A stretch of DNA of 64,000 nt from Bacteroidota bacterium. GTDB lineage: Bacteria; Bacteroidota; Bacteroidia; Flavobacteriales_D; Crocinitomicaceae. The notes under the pieces are model-generated. The model had not been told where the DNA came from and searched no databases. It was given only the letters and a program-made list of their open reading frames with translations. Positions 45,894 through 54,697 of the stretch are shown in pieces. Position numbers and translations under genes: made by a program. How positions within the stretch are numbered: position 1 is the stretch's first letter; every line of letters begins with the position of its first letter. The stretch is from contig JAJRQQ010000096.1 in assembly GCA_024280155.1 (NCBI GenBank), positions 1-64,000 on the forward strand, in the 5' to 3' direction.

Positions 45894-47288
45894 ATGAAAA
45901 ATACACAAGAATATATCACAAAGAACAAAGAGAAATTCGTCCAAGAATTAATTGAATTACTTAAAATACCATCAATCTCTGCGGATGCTAATTATGCTAA
46001 CGATGTTAAATTAACTGCAGATTCTGTTGCTAGTAGTTTAAAAGAAGCTGGGGCAGACAATGTTGAAATATGTGAGACTGCAGGACACCCTATTGTTTAT
46101 GCAGAGAAAATAATAGATGCTAATTTGCCAACAGTTTTGGTTTATGGTCATTATGATGTTCAACCTGCAGACCCAATTGATTTATGGACGAGTCCTCCGT
46201 TTGAACCTGTCATCAAGAAAACTGAAATTCACCCAGAAGGCGCAATTTTCGCACGTGGAGCTTGTGATGATAAAGGTCAAATGTTTATGCATGTTAAAGC
46301 TTTTGAAGCAATGATGAATGCGAATGAATTGCCTTGTAATGTGAAATTCATGATAGAGGGTGAAGAGGAAGTTGGAAGTACAAATCTGGCTATTTTCGTA
46401 AAGAATAATCATGATAAATTAAAAGCAGATGTGATTCTTGTTTCTGACACTGGGATGTTGGCAAATGATACACCATCAATTACTACTGGGTTAAGAGGTT
46501 TGAGTTATGTTGAGGTTGAAGTGACTGGTCCAAATCGAGATTTACATTCTGGCCTTTATGGAGGTTGCGTTGCAAATCCAATCAATATATTGGCAAATAT
46601 GATTGCTTCTTTGCATGATGAGAATAATAAAATAACTATTCCTGGTTTCTACGATAAAGTAATTGACCTTTCAGATGAAGAAAGAGCTGAGATGGCAAAA
46701 GCACCTTTCAGTAAAGAGGCGTATTGCAAAGCGCTAGATATTGATGAGGTAATGGGAGAAGCAGGTTACTCTACACCAGAAAGAGGGGCTATTCGCCCGA
46801 CGTTGGATGTCAATGGGATTTGGGGAGGTTATACGGGTGAAGGTGCAAAAACGGTTATTGCATCGCAAGCTTTTGCAAAAATTTCGATGCGTTTGGTTCC
46901 GGATCAAAGTTCTGAAGAAATCACCAATCTTTTTGTGAAACATTTTGAATCGATTGCGCCGAAAGGAACAAAAGTGAAAGTGACTCCTCATCATGGTGGA
47001 GAACCTTCAGTTACTCCAATTGACTCTGTAGGTTATAAAGCGGCAGCAATTGCATATGAAAATACATTTGGAAAAAAACCTATTCCAGTGAGAAGTGGAG
47101 GGTCAATTCCTATTGTTGCAATGTTTGAAAAAGAATTGGGGTTGAAATCGATTTTAATGGGATTCGGATTAGACAGTGATGCGATTCATTCTCCAGATGA
47201 ACACTATGGGTTGTTTAATTTTTACAAAGGAATTGAAACTATTCCACATTTTTTCGTTGAATATACAAAGCTTTTAAAATCAAAATAA
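45894..47288 (+). CDS. M20-family dipeptidase
   Basis: This 464-residue zinc peptidase has the M20 motifs: VLVYGHYDVQPADP (first metal histidine and aspartate), RGACDDKGQMFMHVKA, MIEGEEEVGS (catalytic Glu and metal Glu), and a dimerisation domain starting about residue 200 (LHSGLYGGCVANP). The C-terminal metal histidine is in DAIHSPDEHYG. Such enzymes hydrolyse dipeptides or other small amide substrates. No signal peptide is present, so it is cytoplasmic. The stop overlaps the ATG of the next gene by one base. Confidence 0.92.
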   Translation: MKNTQEYITKNKEKFVQELIELLKIPSISADANYANDVKLTADSVASSLKEAGADNVEICETAGHPIVYAEKIIDANLPTVLVYGHYDVQPADPIDLWTSPPFEPVIKKTEIHPEGAIFARGACDDKGQMFMHVKAFEAMMNANELPCNVKFMIEGEEEVGSTNLAIFVKNNHDKLKADVILVSDTGMLANDTPSITTGLRGLSYVEVEVTGPNRDLHSGLYGGCVANPINILANMIASLHDENNKITIPGFYDKVIDLSDEERAEMAKAPFSKEAYCKALDIDEVMGEAGYSTPERGAIRPTLDVNGIWGGYTGEGAKTVIASQAFAKISMRLVPDQSSEEITNLFVKHFESIAPKGTKVKVTPHHGGEPSVTPIDSVGYKAAAIAYENTFGKKPIPVRSGGSIPIVAMFEKELGLKSILMGFGLDSDAIHSPDEHYGLFNFYKGIETIPHFFVEYTKLLKSK

Positions 47289-47737
47289 TGAAATATTTAT
47301 TCCTTCCCTTCATATTGTTATTAATTACTTCTTGTACATTCTACGAGCCAGAATACCGTGGTGGAGAAAGTGTGCAAATGGGACAACTAAAAGGGAGGGA
47401 ATTAACACTTTCTGTTTCTGTTGATTTATACAATGAGAATAAATTTGCCATTACAGTAAAGCCATCTACGTTCGACGTTTACCTTGAGGACACCTATATT
47501 GGAAAAGTTCATTTGGATGAAAAGTTAAAAATGAAGCGCACAAGTATTACGAGAATTACAGCACCGTTGACTGTAACTTTGGAGAATGGGGTAATGTTTA
47601 AGTTGATTCGCTTAGCAAATCAAAAGAAGATTAAAGTCAGAATAAAAGGAGACGTGAAAGCAGCAGTCTTATTAATAACAAAAAAGCTACCTGTTGACGA
47701 GACAAAAACCATTAACGGAATTAAATTGAACCTTTAG
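47288..47737 (+). CDS. Small lipoprotein, LEA-type-2-like
   Basis: The 149-residue product has a lipobox (LPFILLLITSC). A single beta-rich domain follows (LKGRELTLSVSVDLYNENKF and VYLEDTYIGKVHLDEKL) that resembles WHy/LEA14-type domains found in periplasmic lipoproteins. Function is unknown; these domains are linked to stress or envelope roles in other organisms. It is translationally coupled to the M20 peptidase (1-base overlap) and converges with the 78-residue gene, overlapping it by 17 bases. Confidence 0.7.
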   Translation: MKYLFLPFILLLITSCTFYEPEYRGGESVQMGQLKGRELTLSVSVDLYNENKFAITVKPSTFDVYLEDTYIGKVHLDEKLKMKRTSITRITAPLTVTLENGVMFKLIRLANQKKIKVRIKGDVKAAVLLITKKLPVDETKTINGIKLNL

Positions 47738-47957
47738 GTAATTTAATTCTCAATGGTTTTAAATCAATTTTTTTTGCGAAAGTTGTTTGAATAATCTTAG
47801 GATATTTTGCACCGAATTCTACAATACACCATTCTTGAAATTTCTGAACTTCATCTGTATTATTTAACCACTTTAAGATTTTTCGAAGTTCTTTTTGAAA
47901 AAGAGCTTTATCAAAGCTAACTGCACGAAGAATTTTTTTTGAGAAATCTAATGACAT
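47721..47957 (-). CDS. Small conserved-looking protein, unknown function
   Basis: The 78-residue product (MSLDFSKKILRAVSFDKALF) is helical and basic, with a central WLNNTDEVQKFQEWCIVEFG and a C-terminal LPKGSI. No signal or membrane segment is visible. Composition and codon use look coding rather than spurious. Its end overlaps the lipoprotein gene by 17 bases on the opposite strand. I do not recognise a family. Confidence 0.6.
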   Translation of the reverse strand: MSLDFSKKILRAVSFDKALFQKELRKILKWLNNTDEVQKFQEWCIVEFGAKYPKIIQTTFAKKIDLKPLRIKLPKGSI

Positions 47958-48034
47958 AGTATTGTTGTTTTGTTCCTCTAAATTTAACGAATTTATTTTA
48001 ATTTTCGTGTGTCAAAAAATGTTAAAAAAATAAT

Positions 48035-48062
48035 AAGTCCGCTATCACGAGGATGCGGACTT
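48035..48062 (-). terminator. Rho-independent terminator of the Omp28-type gene
   Basis: Perfect arms AAGTCCGC (48035-48042) and GCGGACTT (48055-48062) enclose 12 bases. On the minus strand the stem is followed by TTATTATTTTTTTAAC. It lies 24 bases after the stop of the Omp28-type gene, so it likely ends the TlpA-DUF6029-Omp28 transcript. It is the clearest terminator on the minus strand of the window. Confidence 0.85.
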
Positions 48063-48085
48063 AAATTAGTTTTCACCAATGTGTT

Positions 48086-49024
48086 TTACTGAATATGTTG
48101 TTCAATGACTTGGTAAATTTCTTCTGTAACTGCATCTCGAACAAAAATAAGCACATGCATATTCTGTGGATTATAAACTACAGGTAGTTTATATGAATAA
48201 TTGTAATGATATTTACCATTTGAATCTTTATGTGCATCATCCAGTGTTTGACCGAAGGCATAGCCGTCAATACAAGTTCTCATAACATTATGATGAATGT
48301 AATTTGAGTTGGTAGATCCATCAGGCATCTTCTGAGGTTTTATAATGGAATCTTCACAAACATATACTACAATGCTTAAATCGTTTGTTAAAGTTGCATC
48401 AAGGACATCAATTTCGGTATGAAGAAAGTAGCCTTCTGTTGAAGGGAAGTAATTTGAAGCAGCCTGAATGTTGACTTTCAAATCATTTGCTGTTAATGCA
48501 GTTGTTGTTGCGTTACTCCAGTTCCCCGGGCTTGAAGTCACTTGACCATTCCCATCATCGATTCGACTAATTGTTCCTTTTGGATTTCCTGTAAAAATTG
48601 TTCCAGGCCAATCATTTCCGAAATAAATACCAATTTCTAAACCTTCAGGACAAGTAAAATCATGTGTATATGTTGGAGGGACAACTGCTTGAAAGTCTCC
48701 AATTCCATCAGGCCCTGTATGGATTGCTGTAGAAAAAACTCGGCCAGGATTTGTTTGTTCAATGTTCTTTGCTTCTGTAGCGGCAGGTGGACAAAATGTA
48801 CACCGATGGCCTGTAAAGTCTTCGATTAAAATATTTCTATTTGTATTCGTGTTTGCTGTAAACACTGGCCAAAGTCCATTGTTTGCATATGTAGTACTGT
48901 CTCCGTTAGGGTAAAGACTCCATTCTAAAGTCGTGTTTCCCCCTTGGGGATATGCATTGTCTACTTTATCACATGAGGTGAAAAGTATTGCCGCAATTGA
49001 GAGTATTAAAAATATTTTTTTCAT
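48086..49024 (-). CDS. Omp28-related outer membrane lipoprotein
   Basis: The 312-residue product has a lipobox (SIAAILFTSC). The Omp28 signature NILIEDFTGHRCTFCPPAA carries a CxxC pair in a thioredoxin-like domain. A beta-sandwich C-terminal half follows (LSIVVYVCEDSI, MHVLIFVRDAVTEEIYQVIE). Omp28 proteins are surface or periplasmic proteins of Bacteroidota whose exact role is unclear. The gene follows the DUF6029 gene by 3 bases, and both follow tlpA, suggesting a thiol-redox unit at the outer membrane. A strong terminator follows. Confidence 0.9.
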   Translation of the reverse strand: MKKIFLILSIAAILFTSCDKVDNAYPQGGNTTLEWSLYPNGDSTTYANNGLWPVFTANTNTNRNILIEDFTGHRCTFCPPAATEAKNIEQTNPGRVFSTAIHTGPDGIGDFQAVVPPTYTHDFTCPEGLEIGIYFGNDWPGTIFTGNPKGTISRIDDGNGQVTSSPGNWSNATTTALTANDLKVNIQAASNYFPSTEGYFLHTEIDVLDATLTNDLSIVVYVCEDSIIKPQKMPDGSTNSNYIHHNVMRTCIDGYAFGQTLDDAHKDSNGKYHYNYSYKLPVVYNPQNMHVLIFVRDAVTEEIYQVIEQHIQ

Positions 49025-49027
49025 AAT

Positions 49028-50707
49028 TTAAAAACTTTGAGTAAATGACAATGTTAAACCATTGGAGGCTGGTACAAATCGGCAAACACCACCAACGCAA
49101 AATAAACCAGCACGTTGTCGTCCATAACCAAGGGTGATACGTGTAGCATCCTTAATATACCCAAAAGTCCCGTATAAGTAATGTGTACGGTTATTAACGT
49201 TAGAATTACCATAGTTGTATTGGTCAATGATACTAATAAACCATCCTGGAGAAATACTGTATTCAATTACAGCAGTAGCCCAATTACCATTATCGTTTAT
49301 GTTTCCATAATCGTCATCTTCAATAAATAAACCTTGAAGCTCTACTCGTACAGAGTGTTTCTTATTAATTTTATAACCTGCGGCAATTACGCCGATGTTT
49401 GATTTTATTAATCCATGAGCATTCCCAGTAACTTTTGCAACATCGTTATTCAAAACGATATTAAAATAGCTCACTTTTAGGTTAAATTTTTTGGAGAATT
49501 TTTTATAGATGCTAAAATTGATATCTCTCCAATACAGGCTATCAGACATGTCAAAAGGGCCTGAAGTATACGTGACTCTGCTAGAGTCATTAGGGTTAAT
49601 GCCGTTTGTATTTTGATTTGGTCTATACGCGATTGAGAAATTACCATTCAATGTCATCCCATATTTCCCACCTAGTGGTGTTTTACGTTTAATTGTATAT
49701 AAAACCTCTGCTTGATAAGCAATTTCACCTACGGGTTGCGTTGCATAAGGATAAAGTGTTGCCACTAAATTATAAGTATGCGTTTTATTCATCGCAGGCA
49801 AATAATTAATAAAAACATCCTGTAAATCTTTATCTCTATCCGAACGATAACTCATGTTGTCTACTGATTTTGCAGAAAGTATTATTCCTAATCCTTTTTG
49901 AGAATATCCGAAATTAATCAAAGCAGCATGTCCGTAATTATAGATATAAGCATTATCAGAAGAAGGGTCCTGACCTTTTACAACATATTCGCCACCTAGG
50001 TTAAACCTTTTGTACCTCAAATCAATTCGACCACCATAAACACCAACATTTTCTGGAAGAATCAAGTCTTGGCGATTATCCTTTTGGTATTTACTCACAA
50101 AAGAACCACCAAGAGTAACTTTAAACTTCGATTTTTCAAAATTAGGAATCACTGAATTCAAATTAACTTCACCATCAATTCCTCGGACAATTCCATCAGC
50201 ATGGACAATTTTCCCTTCTTCAAAAGACAGACGCTGTTTCCCATAAACACCTTTTATGGTAACACCTTTGTATGGTCGTAAAATTATACGAGCACCATCC
50301 AAGAAATTATCGTAACCTAAAGAACGGTCTTCGTATGTTCTGAGTGCCATTCCTGAACCAAATTGTTCGTAGATAGAACCGATGGTAACATCTACCCAAT
50401 CGTTAGTGTATCCAACATATCTCATTCCTAATCCAGTTCCATCAAATCTATTTGGGTATCCTTGAATACGAGGCAAATAAGATTCCATTCGCATTCCAGC
50501 TTTAAAGTTTTTATAAGTTACAAAAACATTCATGTAAGAATTAATCAACGCTTTTGAATCAGGCTGTGTAGCATCGATCAACGGATCCTCATTTAAGTAC
50601 TGAAAAATAGATTCGATGTTGCCCGTAATATTGAGGCCATCATCTTGTTGGCTGTATCCAATATAAGAAGTCGCAACAATAACAGTTGTTAAAAGTAAAA
50701 TTTTCAT
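49028..50707 (-). CDS. DUF6029 outer-membrane protein
   Basis: The 559-residue protein has a signal peptide (LLLTTVIVATSYIGYSQ). Repeated amphipathic strands run through its length, ending with an aromatic C-terminal strand (SNGLTLSFTQSF) as in outer-membrane barrels. Segments such as GMRMESYLPRIQGYPNRFDG and GSIYEQFGSGMALRTYEDRS match DUF6029 proteins. It lies between tlpA (18-base gap) and the Omp28 gene. Function is unknown; the constant company of thioredoxin-fold proteins suggests a shared export or folding task. Confidence 0.85.
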   Translation of the reverse strand: MKILLLTTVIVATSYIGYSQQDDGLNITGNIESIFQYLNEDPLIDATQPDSKALINSYMNVFVTYKNFKAGMRMESYLPRIQGYPNRFDGTGLGMRYVGYTNDWVDVTIGSIYEQFGSGMALRTYEDRSLGYDNFLDGARIILRPYKGVTIKGVYGKQRLSFEEGKIVHADGIVRGIDGEVNLNSVIPNFEKSKFKVTLGGSFVSKYQKDNRQDLILPENVGVYGGRIDLRYKRFNLGGEYVVKGQDPSSDNAYIYNYGHAALINFGYSQKGLGIILSAKSVDNMSYRSDRDKDLQDVFINYLPAMNKTHTYNLVATLYPYATQPVGEIAYQAEVLYTIKRKTPLGGKYGMTLNGNFSIAYRPNQNTNGINPNDSSRVTYTSGPFDMSDSLYWRDINFSIYKKFSKKFNLKVSYFNIVLNNDVAKVTGNAHGLIKSNIGVIAAGYKINKKHSVRVELQGLFIEDDDYGNINDNGNWATAVIEYSISPGWFISIIDQYNYGNSNVNNRTHYLYGTFGYIKDATRITLGYGRQRAGLFCVGGVCRFVPASNGLTLSFTQSF

Positions 50708-50725
50708 AAGATTTTTCAGAAACGA

Positions 50726-51226
50726 TTATTCTGCCAATTTTAAAATTTCTTCATAAAGGTGGTCTTCATCTCCGAGAGCAAAGTTGTTGTGAGAATAAAC
50801 AATGTTTCCTTCTTTATCAATTAAGAATGTGTGAGGAACATTATTTACCCCCATGGCACGTTTAAAGTCCCCATTAGGGTCCATTAAAATAATATATTCC
50901 CATGACTTCCCATTAACATACATTGATACAGCGTTCATTGTTTTTTGATCGTCAACAGAAACGGCAACTAGAGTAACTCCTGTTGCATCTTGCCAGTCAG
51001 GATATAATTCGTGAATTGTATTTAGCTCTCTTTTGCATGGAGAACACCAAGTTGCCCAAAAACTGATTACAATTGGTCCTTCCAAACCTAATTCAGCAGT
51101 GTTAACGACATTTCCCTCCATGTCTTTTAATTGAACAGAAGGAAGTTGTTTTTGTTTTTTTTCTTCTTGAGCATTCACTCCTATAGCAAGAGTAAGGATA
51201 GTAAAAAGTAGAATAATTTTTTTCAT
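50726..51226 (-). CDS. TlpA-family thiol-disulfide reductase
   Basis: The 166-residue protein has a signal peptide (ILLFTILTLAIGVNAQ) and a thioredoxin fold with the active site WATWCSPCKRE (C61, C64). The cis-proline appears in NVPHTFLIDKEGN. It is expected to be periplasmic and to reduce or exchange disulfides. It is the first gene of the TlpA-DUF6029-Omp28 set, so the CxxC of the Omp28 protein is a possible client. Confidence 0.93.
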   Translation of the reverse strand: MKKIILLFTILTLAIGVNAQEEKKQKQLPSVQLKDMEGNVVNTAELGLEGPIVISFWATWCSPCKRELNTIHELYPDWQDATGVTLVAVSVDDQKTMNAVSMYVNGKSWEYIILMDPNGDFKRAMGVNNVPHTFLIDKEGNIVYSHNNFALGDEDHLYEEILKLAE

Positions 51227-51282
51227 GATAAGTATTTTATATGTTTTAGCGAAGCAAGATTTTCAAAAAGCTTGCCAGAAGA

Positions 51283-51290
51283 CAAAAATA
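51283..51290 (-). promoter_or_regulatory. -7 promoter box upstream of tlpA-type gene
   Basis: The minus-strand sequence TATTTTTG matches TAnnTTTG and lies 57 bases before the ATG at 51226. The 260-base gap (51227-51486) otherwise shows a small hairpin GCAAG/CTTGC (51254-51275) inside the predicted leader and nothing else recognised. No -33 TTG is evident. Confidence 0.33.
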
Positions 51291-51486
51291 AGATATTTAT
51301 TGATTATATGTAGTGTAAATATCAAGTGTATTCTTGAATTCCTAAAATAGTTCTAGCTCTCAAATTGTTGAATTAGGATTTCAATAGTAAAGAGATATTA
51401 TTTGTTTTTTTAACAATTAAAAGGTACGATTCATGTTTGAATTCTTTATATTTGATGATTATTATAATGAAACAAAAAAATACAAT

Positions 51487-52230
51487 ATGAAAAAAACAAT
51501 ACTTTCTATCATTGCTGTTATAGGTTTTTCGACCTTATCTGTAGCGCAAATTGAAATCTATAAAACAGGAACATCAACGGATATTTCCGGTTCTGAATTA
51601 GTTGTTCAAGCTTGGAACGGACAAGAGCATCACAATGATTTTTACATTGTAAACTCAACACAGATGGCTCAAAATTGGAATGTTACTCGTGTAAAAATCA
51701 ATGAGAATCCAAATTGGTCAGATTATATTTGTTGGGGACCTCAAGGTGGGTTTGGAAATTGTTACCCAGCTTCTGGAATGACGGCAACTTCTTGGGCAAC
51801 ACCAAGCAATGATGCGCCAAATGTAGCCGTAGGTGATACAGCAAAACTGTCTTCTTATATTACACCAGATTATTCTGTGAGTTCTGCAAATGAAATTTAT
51901 AGATACTATGTTGGTACAGATCAAAATCCTAAAATGGATTCTGTTGATGTAAGATTGGTATTTGTTGTAGGTTTAGATGAAGTAACACCTACTTTATCTG
52001 TGAATATTGCTCCAAATCCATCGAATGAATATTTCGTAGTTTCCGCAACAGGAACTCAGGCGTCTTCAATTAAAGTAGTAGATGTTCTTGGAAATGTTAT
52101 TCTTTCTGAAAAAATGACAACTGCTTCTAAAAAAGTAGATGTTACTGCTTTTAGAAATGGTGTTTACTTCGTAATCATTGAGTCTGATGAAGCGAAACCT
52201 GTAACTAAAAGAATTGTAGTGAGACACTAA
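51487..52230 (+). CDS. Secreted protein with T9SS type A sorting domain
   Basis: From the ATG at 51487 (MKKTILSIIAVIGFSTLSVAQ) the protein has 247 residues and a signal peptide. The upstream frame to 51433 is not needed. The N-terminal domain (ELVVQAWNGQEHHNDFYIVN, WSDYICWGPQGGFGNCYPAS) is a small beta domain also seen in other Bacteroidota secreted proteins. The C-terminus is a type A sorting domain (VNIAPNPSNEYFVVSATG, KVVDVLGNVILSEKM, GVYFVIIESDE, KRIVVRH). It is probably exported and attached to the surface by T9SS. A terminator follows. Confidence 0.9.
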   Translation: MKKTILSIIAVIGFSTLSVAQIEIYKTGTSTDISGSELVVQAWNGQEHHNDFYIVNSTQMAQNWNVTRVKINENPNWSDYICWGPQGGFGNCYPASGMTATSWATPSNDAPNVAVGDTAKLSSYITPDYSVSSANEIYRYYVGTDQNPKMDSVDVRLVFVVGLDEVTPTLSVNIAPNPSNEYFVVSATGTQASSIKVVDVLGNVILSEKMTTASKKVDVTAFRNGVYFVIIESDEAKPVTKRIVVRH

Positions 52231-52248
52231 TTCTTTATTATACTTATT

Positions 52249-52282
52249 AAAAAACCATCATCGTTTAGGTGATGGTTTTTTT
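52249..52282 (+). terminator. Rho-independent terminator
   Basis: Arms AAAAAACCATCA (52249-52260) and TGATGGTTTTTT (52270-52281) enclose a 9-base loop, with a T run on the right arm. It lies 19 bases after the type A T9SS gene. The A/T symmetry means it could also work on the minus strand, but no gene ends there. Confidence 0.88.
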
Positions 52283-52352
52283 ATGGCCTCATTTTTTTAC
52301 GCCTCCATCTTAGGAAATTTAGTATCTTTACTTTCCAACAATTAAAAACAAT

Positions 52353-53153
52353 TTGAATCAACTAAAAGAAATACATCAAACGGCTATACATGCTTCTATC
52401 GAAGCAGCGGAAGTATTGATGGAATTTTATCGTACGGATGTTGATGTGAATATTAAAAAAGATGGTTCTCCTGTAACGCAAGCAGACCTCGCTTCTTCAA
52501 AAGTGATTTTCGATATTCTTTCTAAGACAAATATTCCCATTCTTGGAGAAGAACACAAAAATAAAGAATTCTCTGAACGTTCAAAATGGAAACAAAATTG
52601 GTGCGTTGACCCACTTGACGGAACTAAAATGTACATTCAAAAAAATGATGAATTTGTTGTTAGCATTGCTTTAATTGAGAATAATAAAACCATTTTTGGT
52701 GTCTTGGCAAGTCCTGTGAGAGAGAAAGTATTAATTGGTGGACAAAATCTAGGGGTTTATTTACTTGATTTTAAGGATGAAAATTCAATAGAAAATTGGA
52801 GGAAAATAGAAACTGTAAAAACAAAAAATAATCCACTCGTTGTTGCTTGCTCACGTTCTTTTAGTCAACTTAACGTTGATTATGCTAAGATCATAGAGAA
52901 AGAATATGGAGATTTCGAATATCTAAAAATGGGGTCTGCACTGAAATTCTTTGAATTAGCAGAAGGAAATGCAGATATGTACATCCGATTCGGACCAACA
53001 ATGGAATGGGATATTGCTGCTGGTCAAGCGATTTTAGAAGAGTTAGGTGGAGAAGTTAGAAGTGTAAAAACGGGCGAAACCTTGACGTATAACAAAGAGA
53101 ATTTATATAATCCGCCGTTTATTGCAAAAACGAATGCATTACTCAAGAAATGA
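52353..53153 (+). CDS. cysQ: 3'(2'),5'-bisphosphate nucleotidase
   Basis: The 266-residue protein starts at TTG (LNQLKEIHQTAIHASIEAA as read after initiation). The inositol monophosphatase fold carries PVTQADLASSKVIFDIL, ILGEEHKN (first metal Glu), WCVDPLDGTKMYIQ (D-P-L-D-G-T) and the C-terminal WDIAAGQAILEELGG. CysQ removes PAP formed in sulfate assimilation. A near-consensus -7 box TATCTTTA lies at 52323-52330. The stop overlaps the next start by 4 bases. Confidence 0.93.
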   Translation: MNQLKEIHQTAIHASIEAAEVLMEFYRTDVDVNIKKDGSPVTQADLASSKVIFDILSKTNIPILGEEHKNKEFSERSKWKQNWCVDPLDGTKMYIQKNDEFVVSIALIENNKTIFGVLASPVREKVLIGGQNLGVYLLDFKDENSIENWRKIETVKTKNNPLVVACSRSFSQLNVDYAKIIEKEYGDFEYLKMGSALKFFELAEGNADMYIRFGPTMEWDIAAGQAILEELGGEVRSVKTGETLTYNKENLYNPPFIAKTNALLKK

Positions 53154-54697
53154 AATTACTGTTTTTAATAGGATGCCTTTCTTTGGGAATTTACACTTCT
53201 GCTCAACAACTTTTACCCTTACATTCTTTCTATAAAGACCAAGTTTTTGCAAATAAGTTAGATAAATCACTTAATAATGGCAGCTTTTTTCCAATCAATG
53301 AGTTGGACTATAATTTGATTTCTGCCATCAATGATTCTTCAAAACAATATTACGATTTTACTTATATTCTCTTCCAAAAACATTTGATTGAGGTAAAAGG
53401 AGAAGATTATACACTTTCCATCGACCCTATTTTGGACATGTCTTTGGGTAAGAATCTGTCGGATACTGTTTCTCGAAAACTATTTCAGAACACAAAAGGA
53501 GTAAGAATTCAAGCTACATTATTTAAGAATTTTGCATTTTCAGCGAGTATTTATGAGAATCAAGCGCGGTTTAACCCCTACGAAAATCAATATTATTCTG
53601 CGATTGGAGAATTGTACCCTCAAGCAGATTCAACTTATCTCACTCAAAATGCTGTCGTTCCAGGTGGTGGGAGAACGAAACCGTTTAAAGGAGACGCGTT
53701 TGATTATGCAGCCGCTGTTGGATATTTCGTCTATTCTCCAGTAAAAAATGTGCAAATTACAGCAGGAAATAATACTCAATTTATTGGAGATGGCTACCGA
53801 TCTGTTTTACTTTCGGATAATTCCTTTTTTGCACCTTATTTTCGAATAGATTGGCAATTTCATCCCAAATTTTCATTCTCTTATTTGCGTTCAAAACATC
53901 TGAACTTAATGAGGAGAATGGTAAGTAGTTCTGTGGAAGTAAACTATGAACAAAAAGGATATTCGGTCAATTATTTCACGTATAAACCAAACGAAAAACT
54001 CAATATTAGTCTATTTGAAAGTGGAAATTGGAATCGTGGAGATTCTTTGTCGAGTCGTGCTGCCCATCCTTTGTTCTACAATCCTGTGCCTTTCGTTTCA
54101 GGTCTTGCTTTAAAGAATAAAAACGAAGTGGTTTCACTATTGGGATTGAATATAGGATTCCAATTGGCAAAAAATCATCGTGTTTACGGACAGGTGGCCA
54201 TGAATGATTTTAATTCGTCAAAACTTGCAGGACAAATTGGTTATCGAGGATACAATTATTTTGGAATTGGCGATTTCATGTTGCAAGTAGAATACAATTA
54301 TGTTGCCCAAGAAACGTATGAAGCTGATAATCGAAGATTGAATAATGTTCATTTTAATTTACCCGTTGCACACATCAAAGGAAATGGATTTCAAGAGTTT
54401 TTAATACGTACAAATTATGAGTACAAAAGAATGTATGTTGATGTTTTGGCAACGTATTATATGCTTTCAAATTATTCTAATGAATCTTTACTACCGGTTT
54501 ACGAAAGTTTTGCGAGAAACTCTAATCAAATTTTTTATTCTTCTGTCGAATTGGGCTATCGTTTCAATCGTAAAATGAATTTAATGATTTTTGGAAATTG
54601 GACCTATCGTACAGAAACGAATTCAACTCTTCTCGGAACAAATAGTTTTCAAGTCGGAATAAGAACAGGATTTATGAATCAATACAAAGGATTTTGA
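53150..54697 (+). CDS. RemB-like outer-membrane protein (first copy)
   Basis: The 515-residue protein has a signal peptide (LLFLIGCLSLGIYTSAQ) and a beta-strand-rich barrel. The segment AGNNTQFIGDGYRSVLLSDN resembles RemB of Flavobacterium gliding organisms and, more distantly, Wzi-type capsule assembly barrels. RemB is a surface-associated protein needed for normal gliding in F. johnsoniae. The gene follows cysQ with a 4-base overlap and is followed by a related copy with another 4-base overlap. Function is inferred from similarity recognised by eye. Confidence 0.7.
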   Translation: MKLLFLIGCLSLGIYTSAQQLLPLHSFYKDQVFANKLDKSLNNGSFFPINELDYNLISAINDSSKQYYDFTYILFQKHLIEVKGEDYTLSIDPILDMSLGKNLSDTVSRKLFQNTKGVRIQATLFKNFAFSASIYENQARFNPYENQYYSAIGELYPQADSTYLTQNAVVPGGGRTKPFKGDAFDYAAAVGYFVYSPVKNVQITAGNNTQFIGDGYRSVLLSDNSFFAPYFRIDWQFHPKFSFSYLRSKHLNLMRRMVSSSVEVNYEQKGYSVNYFTYKPNEKLNISLFESGNWNRGDSLSSRAAHPLFYNPVPFVSGLALKNKNEVVSLLGLNIGFQLAKNHRVYGQVAMNDFNSSKLAGQIGYRGYNYFGIGDFMLQVEYNYVAQETYEADNRRLNNVHFNLPVAHIKGNGFQEFLIRTNYEYKRMYVDVLATYYMLSNYSNESLLPVYESFARNSNQIFYSSVELGYRFNRKMNLMIFGNWTYRTETNSTLLGTNSFQVGIRTGFMNQYKGF

